The notes beneath the pieces were generated by a model, which was not told the DNA's origin, ran no database searches, and worked only from the letters and a program-made list of their open reading frames with translations. The translations under genes were made by a program, and so were the position numbers. This document shows positions 1 to 12,800 of a stretch of DNA of 64,000 nt, piece by piece (positions within the stretch are counted from its first letter, which is position 1; each line of letters opens with the position of its first letter). Source of the DNA: Onchocerca volvulus (lineage: Eukaryota; Nematoda; Chromadorea; Rhabditida; Onchocercidae); assembly GCA_000499405.2 (NCBI GenBank), contig HG738137.1, positions 13,695,661-13,759,660 on the forward strand, given 5' to 3'.

Positions 1-1539
1 TAATTATAATCATTCCTAAACATTTTATATCAAAAAAGAATTAAAATTCGTTCTTGAAAAATGAATAGAAAAATCAATTTCGTTTATTCTTTTAACTCCT
101 AAAAAATATGGAATCTATTTTTTTATTTTTCTCATGTTTATAAAATTCTAAACTTTGAAAAATTTTTTGTTCTCGAAAAGACGAAATGAATTTTATTTTC
201 CAAGATCTAAGGATGAAATAAATTTCGACAAGCTAAAAATTGAAATTATGCATGAACAATATTTATTATTCTATTTTAATTTGCATGAAATTTTATTTCT
301 CTCAAAGAAGGGGAAAATAGATATTTTCATCGAAGAATTGAAAATATTATTTATACTTGTAATATAAATTCCATTAAAATTTCTTTTCATTCTAGACTGA
401 TTAAATATGAAAATTAAGCACAAATTGAAGTAAAATAACTTCGTAAAATTGATAAAATGATAAAAACTGTATGTCAAAGGCGAAATCAGTAATTATAATC
501 TCAACAGTTATATTAAATTAATGAATTTGCAAAGTATTATTCAATATTTGTCTTATAATACTCTTTTCCTTTAAACTAATTAAAGGTAAGGAGTAAGCGT
601 AAAATAAAATAACTTCATCATGAAATTAATAAATATAAAAGAAGAGATGAGTTGAGAATTAAAGCAGATGATTGTGATCTTAACATTTATCAAATTAATG
701 CATAATATGAATTAATTGTTATTATATTCGATTTCTCTATTTATTTTATACATTTTTGATATTTAATAATTTCTCCATTTATTTTATATTTATTTAATTT
801 GTTCTAAATTTTTAATTTTTCCTATAATGATAATAAATAATAATAATAATAATAATAATAATCAACAATAATACTGATAATTAATAGTAATAATTATATG
901 TGTAAAAATCACGCAAGCACTATCTTATCAGTCTTACTGTATTCTTATCAGTTTTACTGTTGTTGCAATAATCATCCATTTTTCTTTTATAAGCAAAAAG
1001 AAAACGATGCGGTGAAATATTTGTCGCGAAAATATCAAATATTGCACAAAGTGGCTGTAAAAAAGTATTTTTAATAATTATTTCAAAAAAAAAAATTAAT
1101 TTCTAATAATATTCAAAGAATTATTGATTAAATTAAAAGTCAATAATTTCCTTTTTTTTAAAGTATGAATTAATATTAATTCAAAGTTATACAACATTAA
1201 ATGAAAGAATCATATAACTACAACTTAAATATTTTAATAAATACTTTTTTATTAAAAATCATTTTTTTTTTAATCGAATATTTTCGAAAGTTAAAATCCA
1301 ATAACATGAAAGAGATTAGTAACTAAATCGTACATATAATGGTTTTTTATTTTCTAAAAAATAACTTAATATTAATTAAAAACATTGTGTTGGAAGAGAA
1401 ATATGATTGTTATTTAAAAGGCAATTTTAATTAATATTTAAAATGGAAAAATCGGTTTTTGATGATATCAAAGAATTAATGATCAAATTAAAAGTTAGTA
1501 ACTAATTAAGAACAAATTTTTGTTAATTAGAAAAACTAC
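1..1539. other. intron sequence of the TMTC-like gene
   Basis: AT-rich sequence with no segment that continues the TMTC reading frame. It contains a short (AAT)n run near 836-862 and poly-A/poly-T tracts. The short open frames here have biased Phe/Ile/Asn/Lys composition and no family resemblance, so I read this as intron. Confidence 0.6.
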
Positions 1540-4500
1540 AGAATTAAATAAGAATAAAAGGAAACAAACCATAGCAACGATTCCTTGCTCTTTACTGAAT
1601 AATGCAATTGTACTTAAAAATAGAATTGTAATTATTGATTTAGTTGAAAATCTCAATTCACACCAACATTTGATATATAAGTGCAATGAAAGAAGTGTAA
1701 ATAATGTCATTAATAACTCAGCACGGCCTACTATACTTGCCACCTATAAAAAAGTTTTTTTTTACAATTAGTTTAAAACTTAATTAAAAAATGCTACATA
1801 CCAATTGAGTTTACACTTTTTCCACTTTAATTTCATTTTTTCTGCCACTTTTTGAGTGATTCCAGAGATTTTTTAGAAAATAAAATTTTGTTGAAATTGC
1901 ATTTCTAATAAGTTTTAAAAAACAAAAATAAACACACAATTGCAACTCTCACATCAATGTTTGATTTATAAATACAATGGAATGCAATTGAATTTATGTT
2001 TGGAGAAATATACTACAAAATTAAAGTTTCTCTCTCTTTCGGCATTTCGAAAATTCCTTATTCGACTTATTTCGGGAATAATCCGGATTATAAATTGAAT
2101 AAAAATGAGACGAAAGTTTCAAAATTTTTGAAAAACAATTAATATAAATAATTAATTGACAGTTAATTAATATTCAATGATAATTTAACAATTAATATAT
2201 AATACACTTTATTAAAATAGAATTTAGTGAAATGTATAAGCTAAAAGATAACAATTAAACGAACAATGTTAGATTTGGAAATTAAAAATTGTAAAATATT
2301 AAGAAAGAAAAAGTATGGTTTTTATTAAATTTGAACTAAATTTGTTTAATTAAATTTTACTTAATTTTTTAAAATGAATTTGTTGAATATGAACTTCGGA
2401 ATTATAAATTGAGAAATATTAGGTAAACAAAAGTATATTTTTTGGTAAATATGATCTAAATTTCTTTGATTAGATTTTACTCATCTTTTTTAAAAAAATT
2501 AATAAATTTAAGTTTTGCAAATTTATTTCTTTACTCTTTGATCAACAAATGTTAGTTTTTTTTAATCAAACTGAAAAACTTTTTTCCCCTTACCTCTTTT
2601 CTGATGCTTTATCAATCAATAATAAAAATATTGATTTAAAAAAAGGGAGAAGGAGAAAAAATTAAGTTAAAGAATTAATTTAATTGATATTTTATTATTT
2701 AATATAACTTACTGCTTCCGAATGTATTGGATGTACAGCAAACAATAAAGAAACATGAAAAGCTATCCTCTTAGGAGATTTTCCGTACAAAATTACTGAT
2801 AAATTGATAAGCATTTTATAGATTATTATGCAAATAATTGTATGCAATGTGATATTAACAATATGATAAGCTGTTGTATGAAGACCTGATATGGTATAAT
2901 TAATCCTGCAAATCAAATTAATTAATTATTTCCAATGATATCATTATGATTTCTGGGATAATTATATCAGAATTAATTAGCAAGATTTAAATTGTTCAAT
3001 TTTTCAAATCTCGTAATTAACAAGTATTTTAGGGATTGAAAAATAAATCTTTCTTATTATTACGAAATTCGGTAAGCTTAATTTTTAAGCGTTCAAATGA
3101 GACTTAGAAACATACAATGAATTTATAGGGAACTTATGAATTCTCTTATCTAAATTTTTATTTCATTCAAAATATCCTGAAATTTTACCTATAGAAATTA
3201 AGTACTTATACAACTGAATACTCAAATACCAATACATATGAATAGTGATATACTTATTTTTCATTAATTGCTTTTTTACCCTTGCAATTAAATAGTAATA
3301 TACTTGTTTTTCATTATTTGTTTTTTAATTGTTTAAATTTTAATTCTCCACGAATAAAATGGCCCAAGCACAGGACTAAAAATATTTTTCAGAATAAAAT
3401 TGTTTATTTCAAGATTTTCAATCAATAAATTTAAGTGTCGCACAAAAAAGACATCCTAAAAGATATCTTTAATAGAAAAGAAATATCTTTAATAAAAAAT
3501 TTTTGGATTAACAATAAAATTGCGCAGTCCCTCTCAAATAAAAAAAAGAAAAGCCTTATGGCAAAACTACGGTAACTGCCATTCGTAATCCTCTCTAATT
3601 AGAATAATTAATTTTACGTTCCTACAAAATTACAGATTCTCAATATAAAAAAAAAAAAAAATTACTGAAATACTAGAAATAATTTACAGAATCAGCAGTT
3701 TTTGTTTGTTTGTTTGTTTGTTTATTGTTTACTAACGAAATTCCATATTTCATAGATTCGAAAATAAAAAATTTTACAAGAATTTTTGCATTCATACTAA
3801 AGAAATTAATAGAAGATTGAAAATTAAATATAAAAGTTGAGAGAAAGAGTAAAAAAGAAAGATTTAAAAAACTTTTATAGAAAAAAAAATTCAATTTATT
3901 TAAAAATTAAAATGCGGAATGAAAGATTTAATTTATATGAAATTTAAATATAAAGAAAATTTCAATTCTCATAAATTTGCTGTGCGAAAAATTGATTTAA
4001 TTTGTATGTTACAGTAACCAATTCCTAAATTGATAAATTTGATTCCATCATTTTTATTTTCTTTTTTATCTATTCCATTTAAAATATTATTGAGTAATAA
4101 ATTTGATTATTGAAATTCCGTAATTCTTCCATTTCTAGCTATGGATTATAAATAAATATAATCCATTTATCAATTGGAAATACTTCAGGCTTACTTCCTT
4201 CCAGAACATTAATTTGCATATGGGTTGCATTATAATAATGAATTGATCGAGACTAGTTATTGGATGTAAAATTATATTTCACTTTATAAATGCAAATTTT
4301 GACCCCAAATTCATTCGATGACCTTTAGACTTTATCGATCGCTTATAATTACACCAATCATATTCATATTACAAGCATACACATAAACACCACAATATAT
4401 CCATAATGTAATCTGTTGAATAAACAAATTGTTTACACATTTAATTATATACTGATCCATTTTATTGATCATTTGGATGAGTAATACATATGCTCAAATT

Positions 4501-7334
4501 CAACAAAGATTCTGTCAACTTAGAATTAATTTCTAAATTTTGCATCAAAAGAAAGAAATCTGTCAATGCCGGGATTTTATCAATCCAAAATTCTGTCAAC
4601 TTGAGAATTCTATCAACCTAGGATTCTGTCAACTTGAGAATTCTCTCAACCTAGAATTCTTTCCAACTTAGAATTCTATCAATTCCGAAATTCTGTCAGT
4701 TTAGAATTCTGTCAACTTAGGAATGATTTTTTTCTAGAAATAATTTCGCAAGAGAATTTTTCAAGTATAGCACGGATTTTGTCAGTTTAAAATTAATTTT
4801 TGAAATATCTGTGCAATTAGAATTTTTTCAGTTGTTAGAAATAATTTCTGAAATATGTAAACAAATTGTTTATTCATCTAATTATATGCTAATCCATTTT
4901 CTTCGTTGTTCGGATGAGTGATGCATAAGTGTGAATACAACAAAGATCCTGTCAACTTGGCACTTAATTTTGCGAAATATTAAAAATTTAATTTAGAGAT
5001 ATTTATTTCTCTGAGAGAGGGAAAGAGAGAGAGAGAGAAAAAAGAAAGGGCCTAAATGAATCGATCTGTCCATGATATATTCTTTCCTATGCGAAAATCA
5101 TGGATTCTAATACATAGTCAAGTTTTCAATGGATACTATGAAAATGTGGCCAAGTTTGCAATGGATATTATAATACTGCGGTCAAATTTCTAAAAGATAT
5201 AAAAATGTGGCCAAATTTGCAACAGATATAAAAATGAGCCAAAATATGATCAAGTTTTCAATGGATATTATAAAAAAGTTGCCAAGTTTCTAATATCTTA
5301 TGAAAATGTGCCGAAAATTTGATCAAATTTCTAATGAATACTATGAAAATTTAGCCAAGTTTTCAATTCATATTATGAAAATGTGGCCAAGCTTCTAATG
5401 GATATTATATGGCCAAGTTCTAATTGATATTACGAAGGCTTGATATTTTTGAAGGTTTCAATGAAAAAATCTGTCTAAAAGCTTAGCAATCAATTTAGTT
5501 CGATGCTCATTTAATGGATGATATTTTGTATTTAAAGTAGCATTGAAGTGGATATTCACTAAGGCGATTCAACACTTCTGATGAACATTTGGCTCATCAA
5601 ATATTCAAGTATTCGAACACATCTGGCCACTTCACAGGAATGAGTAATTCATTTCATTGCAAACGATTATTAGTACTTGAGAATATAATTTATCTAATAT
5701 TCATTTCGAATATAAATTCTAATTATTGGCACACTCGAATTTTATTATATAAATTTTTTAAATTTTCTCTTCTTTCCCGCCTTTTTTGATTCTAAATTAA
5801 TTTTAAACAAATAACATATTTAATCAATTACAAAAAGTTAATAAGTTAAAATGAATAACTTATCGCGAATGATTATTATTTTTGTCTCAAATATTCATTT
5901 TGAATACAAATTCGATTTTAGCAATGTAAATTTTAATGGTTACTTATTTTTCCTCTCTTTTTAAAATTTAAATTGATTTTTTCAAATAAACAATCTGATT
6001 TTATTAATTAAATTGCAGAAGGATACAATAATTTGAAGATAATTGATTTACTATTTTGTTTCGTTCTTCATTTCGCTCAAAAAGAAAAAAGAAAGAAAAG
6101 AAGAAAATTTTTCTCATTTCATTTGATATCATTTGAATTAAATTACGAAAAATTTTGGATAATTCTGAGAAAAAGATAATAAAAGGAAAAAAAAAGGTTT
6201 TTGATTACATATTGATTCAAATTGTTATCCTTCGTTTCAAATTTAAACCTTTTTTTTTTCGTTAAGTAATCGATTCAAAAAAATATTTTTTTTATGATCA
6301 AAAAGAAAAAAAAAGTTTTACTACTATGAGATGTCAAATAGAAAAAGGACAAAAATTTTTTTTTATTCTTCGAATTTGAAATTGGAATGTATTGATTGAA
6401 AATATTTTTGATAAATCATTTCATTTATTTATATGAAATATGCAATTATATAAATATTGCATAAAATATTAAGAAACATGAATAAAGCGTATATTTGGCG
6501 TGTATCAAGTTAATAAATACAGCTGAAGTTCTCCTAAATGAAAATTACGTTAAACTATAAAAATATTCTTATCGTAAATTTGTAGTACTACGTAAAACGT
6601 TCAGATGTAAAAACGTAAAATGATACGTGTCCTACGTCAACAACTTCTATCCTTCATATGCAGCATAAAAGTATTCTAATAAAAATGACTAAGACTGAAA
6701 ATTTCTGTGAAAAATTTACGTTAAATTTTAAAATTTTTTGCAATATTAGCATCAAATAATGGGAAACGTGAATAAACGATTTGTATCTGTTGTAAGCTGT
6801 CACGTATCACGCTTTATCATTTGTTAGGTTATGACTACGTGTAAGATTTCGATTTACTTTATTTAAATTAAATTGTAAAATGATGCTGTAAAAATAATAT
6901 TAAAATGATAAAGTAGTAATTGTAAAGTTAGTACTAAAAAATGTTATTGTAAAGTAATGTTAAAGTGATAAAGTGATAATTGTACTAATACGCGAATAAT
7001 GAATGATAAGAATGAAAACAAAAAAAAAAACTTACGCAAAAGTAATGGTAGTAATAGGACGATACGACTTATGACTACGTGATGATCGTATCGGATAGCC
7101 CCAAAAATCACTTTTTAAAACTTTTCCAATTTCACGTATAGCTCGATTATTGACGATAGCTTCACGATCATCAAATACGAAATTACCATGAATATTACCA
7201 CTGAAGCTTAAAATTGCTCCTATCGTAATCGTTATCAAATGAAATAATTCATCAGATTGCTGTATAACGGGTGATCGTTGATCGGAAGATGCAAATTTTT
7301 GATGTAATTTTCGTGAATTCTGTCTCCATTTCAT
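1540..7334 (-). CDS. TMTC-family transmembrane/TPR protein, 5' part (partial)
   Basis: Exons read on the minus strand are 7334-7036, 2905-2713 and 1743-1540; phases join exactly (2, 0, 0) with GT-AG junctions, giving 232 residues from a clean ATG. The protein continues beyond the left edge after a GT donor at 1539-1538. Residues ~50-60 (GNFVFDDREAIVNN) carry the acidic luminal loop of the family, followed by FWG and the RSHKSYRPITTITF signature; exon 2 gives two hydrophobic segments and HPIHSEAV, and exon 3 continues ASIVGRAELLMTLF then STIALFSKEQGIVAM. This order is diagnostic of TMTC proteins, ER multi-pass enzymes that in vertebrates O-mannosylate cadherins and carry C-terminal TPRs; the DUF1736 and TPR parts are outside the window. 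Intron 1 is ~4.1 kb and full of tandem repeats. Which of TMTC1-4 this corresponds to cannot be decided here. Confidence 0.9.
4422..4959. repeat. duplicated ~100-bp segment flanking a 17-18-bp tandem array
   Basis: A ~100-bp block at 4422-4522 (AACAAATTGTTTA...CAACAAAGATTCTGTCAACTT) is repeated with substitutions at 4860-4959. Between the two, about 4500-4740, lie around ten degenerate copies of a 17-18-bp unit like ATTCTGTCAACTTAGGA. The arrangement lies in intron 1 of the TMTC-like gene and suggests slippage followed by a larger duplication. Confidence 0.75.
5100..5435. repeat. ~33-bp minisatellite, about ten degenerate copies
   Basis: Repeated units of the form GTGGCCAAGTTTCTAATGG followed by ATATTATGAAAAT occur with a spacing of about 30-36 bp. 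They are strongly diverged, so the array is old. It is in intron 1 of the TMTC-like gene. Confidence 0.75.
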
Positions 7335-7688
7335 GCTTATATTTTTCTAAACATAAGAAAAAAGTTAATTAATTTAAACGCAAATATAATAGCTAAAGCA
7401 ATCATCGCATCGTCATATTACTTGCATCAATTTCATGCAATAATTAATGACGTATTTGTCTTTTACGTACGTCAATCTCACGTTACTTTACTTTTTATTC
7501 TACAAAAAATATACCATAAAAGAGTAGAGAATAATTAAATTGTCATAACTGAATGCTTAAAAGTCGTTGACAATTCAGTGTATTAGTATTTTTTTTTTTT
7601 TTTTGGAATGAATTAACATATTAATCACTAGTAATTTTTCAAAAAATTCGTAAAATCAATTGAAAATCAAAAAAAAAATTATCAGCAA

Positions 7689-7719
<31 letters not shown>

Positions 7720-9159
7720 GCATTCTAGAACTTAATGTTAAAAATATTTCAATTAAACATTTTAAATTTAAAAAAAATTTATTTTCTTTCGGTAAGTAAA
7801 AAGAGTGAATGCTTTTCTGACCAATAACAGAAAATATAAGTGAAACTTATCACGTAAAATAATAACGCAATGAATTAGATTTTGAAATAGATGAATTGAA
7901 TTTGAATGGATGAAATTTTGTAAAAATTTCTCTGTTCCAAATTTAATTAGAACCAAAAAAAGTTATCAAAAAGGACATCAAAAAGAATAAAATTAACAAA
8001 TTATTCTGATAACTAAATGCTAAAAATATTTTAATTTAAATATTTCAAAGTTTTAGTTTCTTCAAGAACTGGAAAGATTTGAAAGCTTTTCTACTCAATA
8101 TTAGCACATAAATTCAGATTTTAGAATGGATGAAATGAATTGAATTGAATGGACATAATGGTAGCACTCATATTCCAACCTCTTCACATCTTTTTCAAAA
8201 TCAGTCCGCAAACAATCGAAATTTCCCCATTGGCCACTTTTAAATATAATTGGTCCATATTGAGAGGGGCCAAAATTGGCCACTTTAAGAGATACTTTTA
8301 AACGAATTGATTGCAAATTTAAGCGAAAGATAGCAATAATTTTAAAATTTAAAATTCCCAGTAGTTTTAGCTCCTTTAATTGCATTCAGTTTCAAATCCA
8401 AAGTTTTGATTGATGTCAAAAATTTCCGATAATTAAAGTTTGTGTGAAGAAAAGGAAAAAAAAACTTGCTCAATTTTTTTTTCACGTTCTTCTTATTTAT
8501 TATTTATTAATTGCTGCATTTATTTTAATTACTATAATAATATTTATTATTGACTTCATAAATAAAATTTAATTTCCTTTAGGATTCCAAACTCGAAAAA
8601 TGTTATATTAAAAAAAAAAAAAAAAAATGAAAAAAATTTGTATGAAAAAGTTTGTCCAGCAATCTGAAAATATAGCAGTATGCTGCAATATTAAGGCAAA
8701 GATAAAGTTTCAGGAGGAGGAAGATGACATGGAGGAAACTTTTTGGAGGACATATTCCGATCGCTGACAACAGCAGTAAAATCCATTGATAAATGAAAAT
8801 TGAATACTTCTAATGTCCACAACAATTGGTCATTTCCTCTACTAACAAATGCTATTGTCATCTCAAGTTGACACCGTTGTCAACCGATTTATTTATGTAT
8901 TCCATTGGGAAACGAATCAAATTTTTATTGAAATATTGTTGTATTGAATTAGTCATTGCACCCAGCAATTGATTTTATATGAATATACTCTGAAAATTTT
9001 GATACGAATTGGATCCAATTTTTTATTTTAGTTTGAAATTTTATACAAACTTTATTATTTGAAAAAAATGGATGGTTGAATTAAATAACAGGGGAATGGA
9101 ACGAATTTTTATGGGATATTATTGAATTGAATGTTATAGCCAATAACTAATTATATATT

Positions 9160-9190
<31 letters not shown>

Positions 9191-9340
9191 TTAGAAACTG
9201 TTGGAACTAATTTGATTAATTTTATTTTCTCGTCAAATTTGAAATTTCATAGATTTTTTTTTTTTTTTTTTGATCAAAAAAGAGAAAATATTAACATTAA
9301 ATAGCACATAAATTGAAAGATATATATCAGTGGATGAATA
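7335..9340. other. no gene identified upstream of the TMTC-like gene
   Basis: AT-rich intergenic sequence. It contains poly-A runs (7695-7719, 8611-8627), a copy of the 10-mer TGACGTACGT on the minus strand at 7465-7474, a short perfect hairpin GTTGACA-CCGT-TGTCAAC at 8867-8884 and an (AT)n run near 9156-9185. A 94-codon minus-strand open frame at 8101-8385 has no recognisable family and no clear splice context, so I do not call it. Confidence 0.5.
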
Positions 9341-9341
9341 A

Positions 9342-9545
9342 TTATTGCGACAATTTTTGCATAAATTACATCAACTTAAATCCGATCGTTATTCGATATT
9401 TAAATCTCTACATTTAAAAAATTTATTAGATAGAAGATCTGATGAAATTTTGAATTCTACAATAGCTGAGATAGGTGATCAAAAAGGAAAATTGAATTTA
9501 AGATCCTTTGAAGTTAAAATTAATTATTCAAGTTCATCACTTTAA
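9342..9545 (+). CDS. possible short coding segment, unknown
   Basis: An open frame of about 67 codons ends in TAA at 9545. Its amino-acid mix (KLHQLKSDRYSIFKSLHLKN, then DRRSDEILNSTIAEIGDQKG) is more protein-like than the surrounding open frames. The frame is closed upstream by TAA at 9339-9341, and I see neither an ATG nor an AG acceptor at its left edge, so if it is coding the 5' junction is unexplained. No domain is recognised. Confidence 0.22.
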   Translation, partial: LLRQFLHKLHQLKSDRYSIFKSLHLKNLLDRRSDEILNSTIAEIGDQKGKLNLRSFEVKINYSSSSL

Positions 9546-9720
9546 CTTAACTTTACATTTAACAAAAAATAAGTTAAAATAACATTTCATAAATGTAAAC
9601 TTCAAAAGTTTTCTTTTTTTTTCCCAATCATTTATATTAGCTTTAACGGATTTGGCCAAGAACAACTTTTTTCCATGCATCGATGAACATAATAATTTCA
9701 TTTTTTTTTTTGCTATGAGC

Positions 9721-9844
9721 ACTTGCAACGTAGCATAGACGTGAAATGAACATTTGCAACGTAGCATAGACGTGAAATGAACGTTTGCAACGTAGCATAG
9801 ACGTGAAATCAACGTTTGCAACGTAGCACAGGTGTAAAATGAAC
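9721..9844. repeat. 31-bp minisatellite, four exact-length units
   Basis: Units start at 9721, 9752, 9783 and 9814, each 31 bp and related to GTTTGCAACGTAGCATAGA + CGTGAAATGAAC. The first three are nearly identical and the fourth is more diverged. Because the unit is not a multiple of three and contains no stop on the minus strand, it produces overlapping open frames at 9537-9879 that are not evidence of a gene. Confidence 0.95.
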
Positions 9845-12800
9845 GAATCATATCGCGCTAAAGAACATATAAATTTCAAGTTTTCAATTCAACAGTTATT
9901 TCATTATTTTAAAACTGAATAACACGAGAAGTTTTCGTGTTTTTATGAAATTAATTTTTTTTTCAACTTTTTGTTGTTATTATTCAAATATACTATGAAT
10001 CTATTTTTTTTAATTTCTGTTTTATTTCAATTTCTGTCTTGTTTTTCCATATTTTTCAAATTCATTTTAATTTATTGAATTTCTTTATATATATTCAAAC
10101 AATGGCAAGAAAAAATGGATTTTTTTTTTCTTTTTTAAAGTAATTGAAAAACTATTGTCGCATTACAAGAAGCTAGTTTTTTTTTTAATGCAAAGCATAT
10201 TTATATATTTTAATCAGAAAATAAAGTATAAGTTAAATGAAATTTTGAAAAAAAAAAAGAGGAATAATAAAAATCATTAAAAATATGAAGTCTTTCATGG
10301 CGTATATTAAAAATTCTAAAATGAAGAACGGAAGTAAACGTATCTAAGCAAAATTAAATATTCAATGACACTCAAGGACAAGAAAAGTTGACACTATCCG
10401 ACTAACATAGACATATTTACGCCCACGCCACGCCCACATACAACCACGCACACCCACATACACACATACACATACACACCTACATTCACACACTTATACA
10501 CACATAAACCGTATATACATTAATACATATATATGCAAACCAGACACCCACACGTATACCCACCCACTCAACCCACGCAACACTCACATTTACATGGTAA
10601 TTATGATAAGGATGGATCCTAAATTACGGCAAATATTTGCTTAATCCAGAAATTATAGGGGATAATGAGCGGATCCTGTATTATTATAGAGACATGGATC
10701 AATCAAATATTATATTCATTATTAAAATTTGTATATTTCCCATTTAATGATGAATTATTGCTTAAAAGTTATTTCAGAAATTGCTTTCCGGTGAGAATAA
10801 ACGATCCTTTATATTTTATTGCAAATTTTATTTCGAAATAATTAATTTTGAAATTATTAACATTTAAAAGTTAATAATCGCTAAGATTCATTTTTTTTTT
10901 TTCACTTCATTTCATTAAAAAACTCACAATTGATTCGAATTTCGAGTGATTTTATTTCTGATAATTTAATTTATATATATATAAATGAATCATTTTATTT
11001 GACAGCAATTCATTTTTAATAAATTTTAAAAGATGAGATTATTCGATGTAAAATCATCTATTGATGAAAGTATTTGACTTATATGTAACATATTTTAAGT
11101 TTTTTTTTTTATTATTTTTAAATTATAATCGTTATAAACGAAAGAAATCAGAAAAAAAAATTTCAAATGGATGGAAATAAATAGAAGGTCATAAGAAAGA
11201 AATTAAACATCACCGCCACTTTTTTAAAAGAAAAAAAAGATCGCTAGCAAAACGAAAAGCAACTAAATTGATTGAACTTGTCGAAATTTAATTTCTGTAT
11301 TATTTTCTGAATTGATATGATCGGTTGTTTTCTTTAAGATGATATCATTTAGCACAAATAATTTATTCGTAAAGTTTTTTTTTATGCTTTCTCAAGTTCA
11401 AATGATTATGCTTCTTATTTTGAACAGATATATTTATTAGATTAACTTTATACGCTTCTACATTATTACTATGATTTCGAAGAATACATTCAACTGACTA
11501 ATTAAGTTTGACATTTCTCGACTATTTCTCGACTATCCTGAATTACATCTTATGGAAATATTTGTCCTCATTTAATTCCCTTCATCTAATATTTTTAAGA
11601 AATGTCATTTACTATTACTAATTCCTTCTCTCATTCAAAATTTAACTTACATTCAATTTCCAGAATTCTGCAACTGTGAAAAATACTCATAACTTTTTAA
11701 ATTTCATCAAGTTAGTTTATTTTGTTACAATTTATGTTTCGCAAATACATTCGATGATGATCTTTTGATGTCCAGCTGCACCAGATTAATTTAGTTTATT
11801 TCGATGTATGATAAGACTAATTAAAAATTCATATACGTCTGCTATTTGCTTTTCAACTGTTCACTTAATTTAATTCAATTAAATTTGCTGACAATCCAAT
11901 TTAATCTTCGCATATTTTATCTTACATTTTAGTCATGCAAAGATAACATTCTCTCAAGCGAGAGTTGTTTTGTTAAATAAAATTTTCTTTAAAAAATACA
12001 TCTTTAATAAATTAATTGAAGTATTCACAAGTATATGTGTTTAAATTTATGCTATCAATAAATCTATGACCGTCCTTTAGATGATAAAGTTGGAGAAAGT
12101 TACAGTATGCCAACGTATAAGTTATCTGTAGGAAAATATCAAAAATTATCAGCAAGAAATACAATGTTGAAAAGAAAAGGAAGTGTGAATTACTAATTAA
12201 TGATAAACAGATAATCAAACATAATTCATTACCATTTAGAGAAAGTTTAAAACTTTTTTAAATCTTGCATGACTCATCATCCTTTCATTTTCTCGAATGA
12301 TATTGTGCGGTTTACAGTTTTCCATTTTAATTGCGATTAGTCAACTTTAAATGGCATTTAAACGAAATTATCCTAGCACTATGGATACGATACAGTGAGA
12401 GATTTGCGTGTTTTAAAATACTTTTCAAGGGATCACGTGAATTACCGTATCTGAACGCCAAATTAAGCGTCAAATTTGATTAATTTTTAATTAATTTTTA
12501 ATTATTTATTCAATTTTTTGTCATAATTCATGTGGCATTGGTTAGATTAGCAATGGAATTTATGAAAAATTCCCAAACCTTATTCATGAATTATTAATAA
12601 TTTCTCATAATTTGAGAAACATTGCCTATTATTCATCATTTAAAATATATTAACCGTTGTCTAAGATATGTGCTTGAAATACAATTGAATTAGTGTTATT
12701 AATAAAAATCACTTTTTTTTCGCATGAAAATATCATTTTTATTTTTTTCTTATTTGAAATAAAATTTTTTGGAGTGATGAAATTGAAGCAAAAAAGCTCA

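Noticed and set aside
8101..8385. 94-codon minus-strand open frame
   Set aside because: No family, no splice signals matched to a neighbour, and composition close to background.
9537..9879. Overlapping minus-strand open frames
   Set aside because: They are generated by the 31-bp minisatellite, which has no stops in these frames; both frames encode the same repeat shifted.
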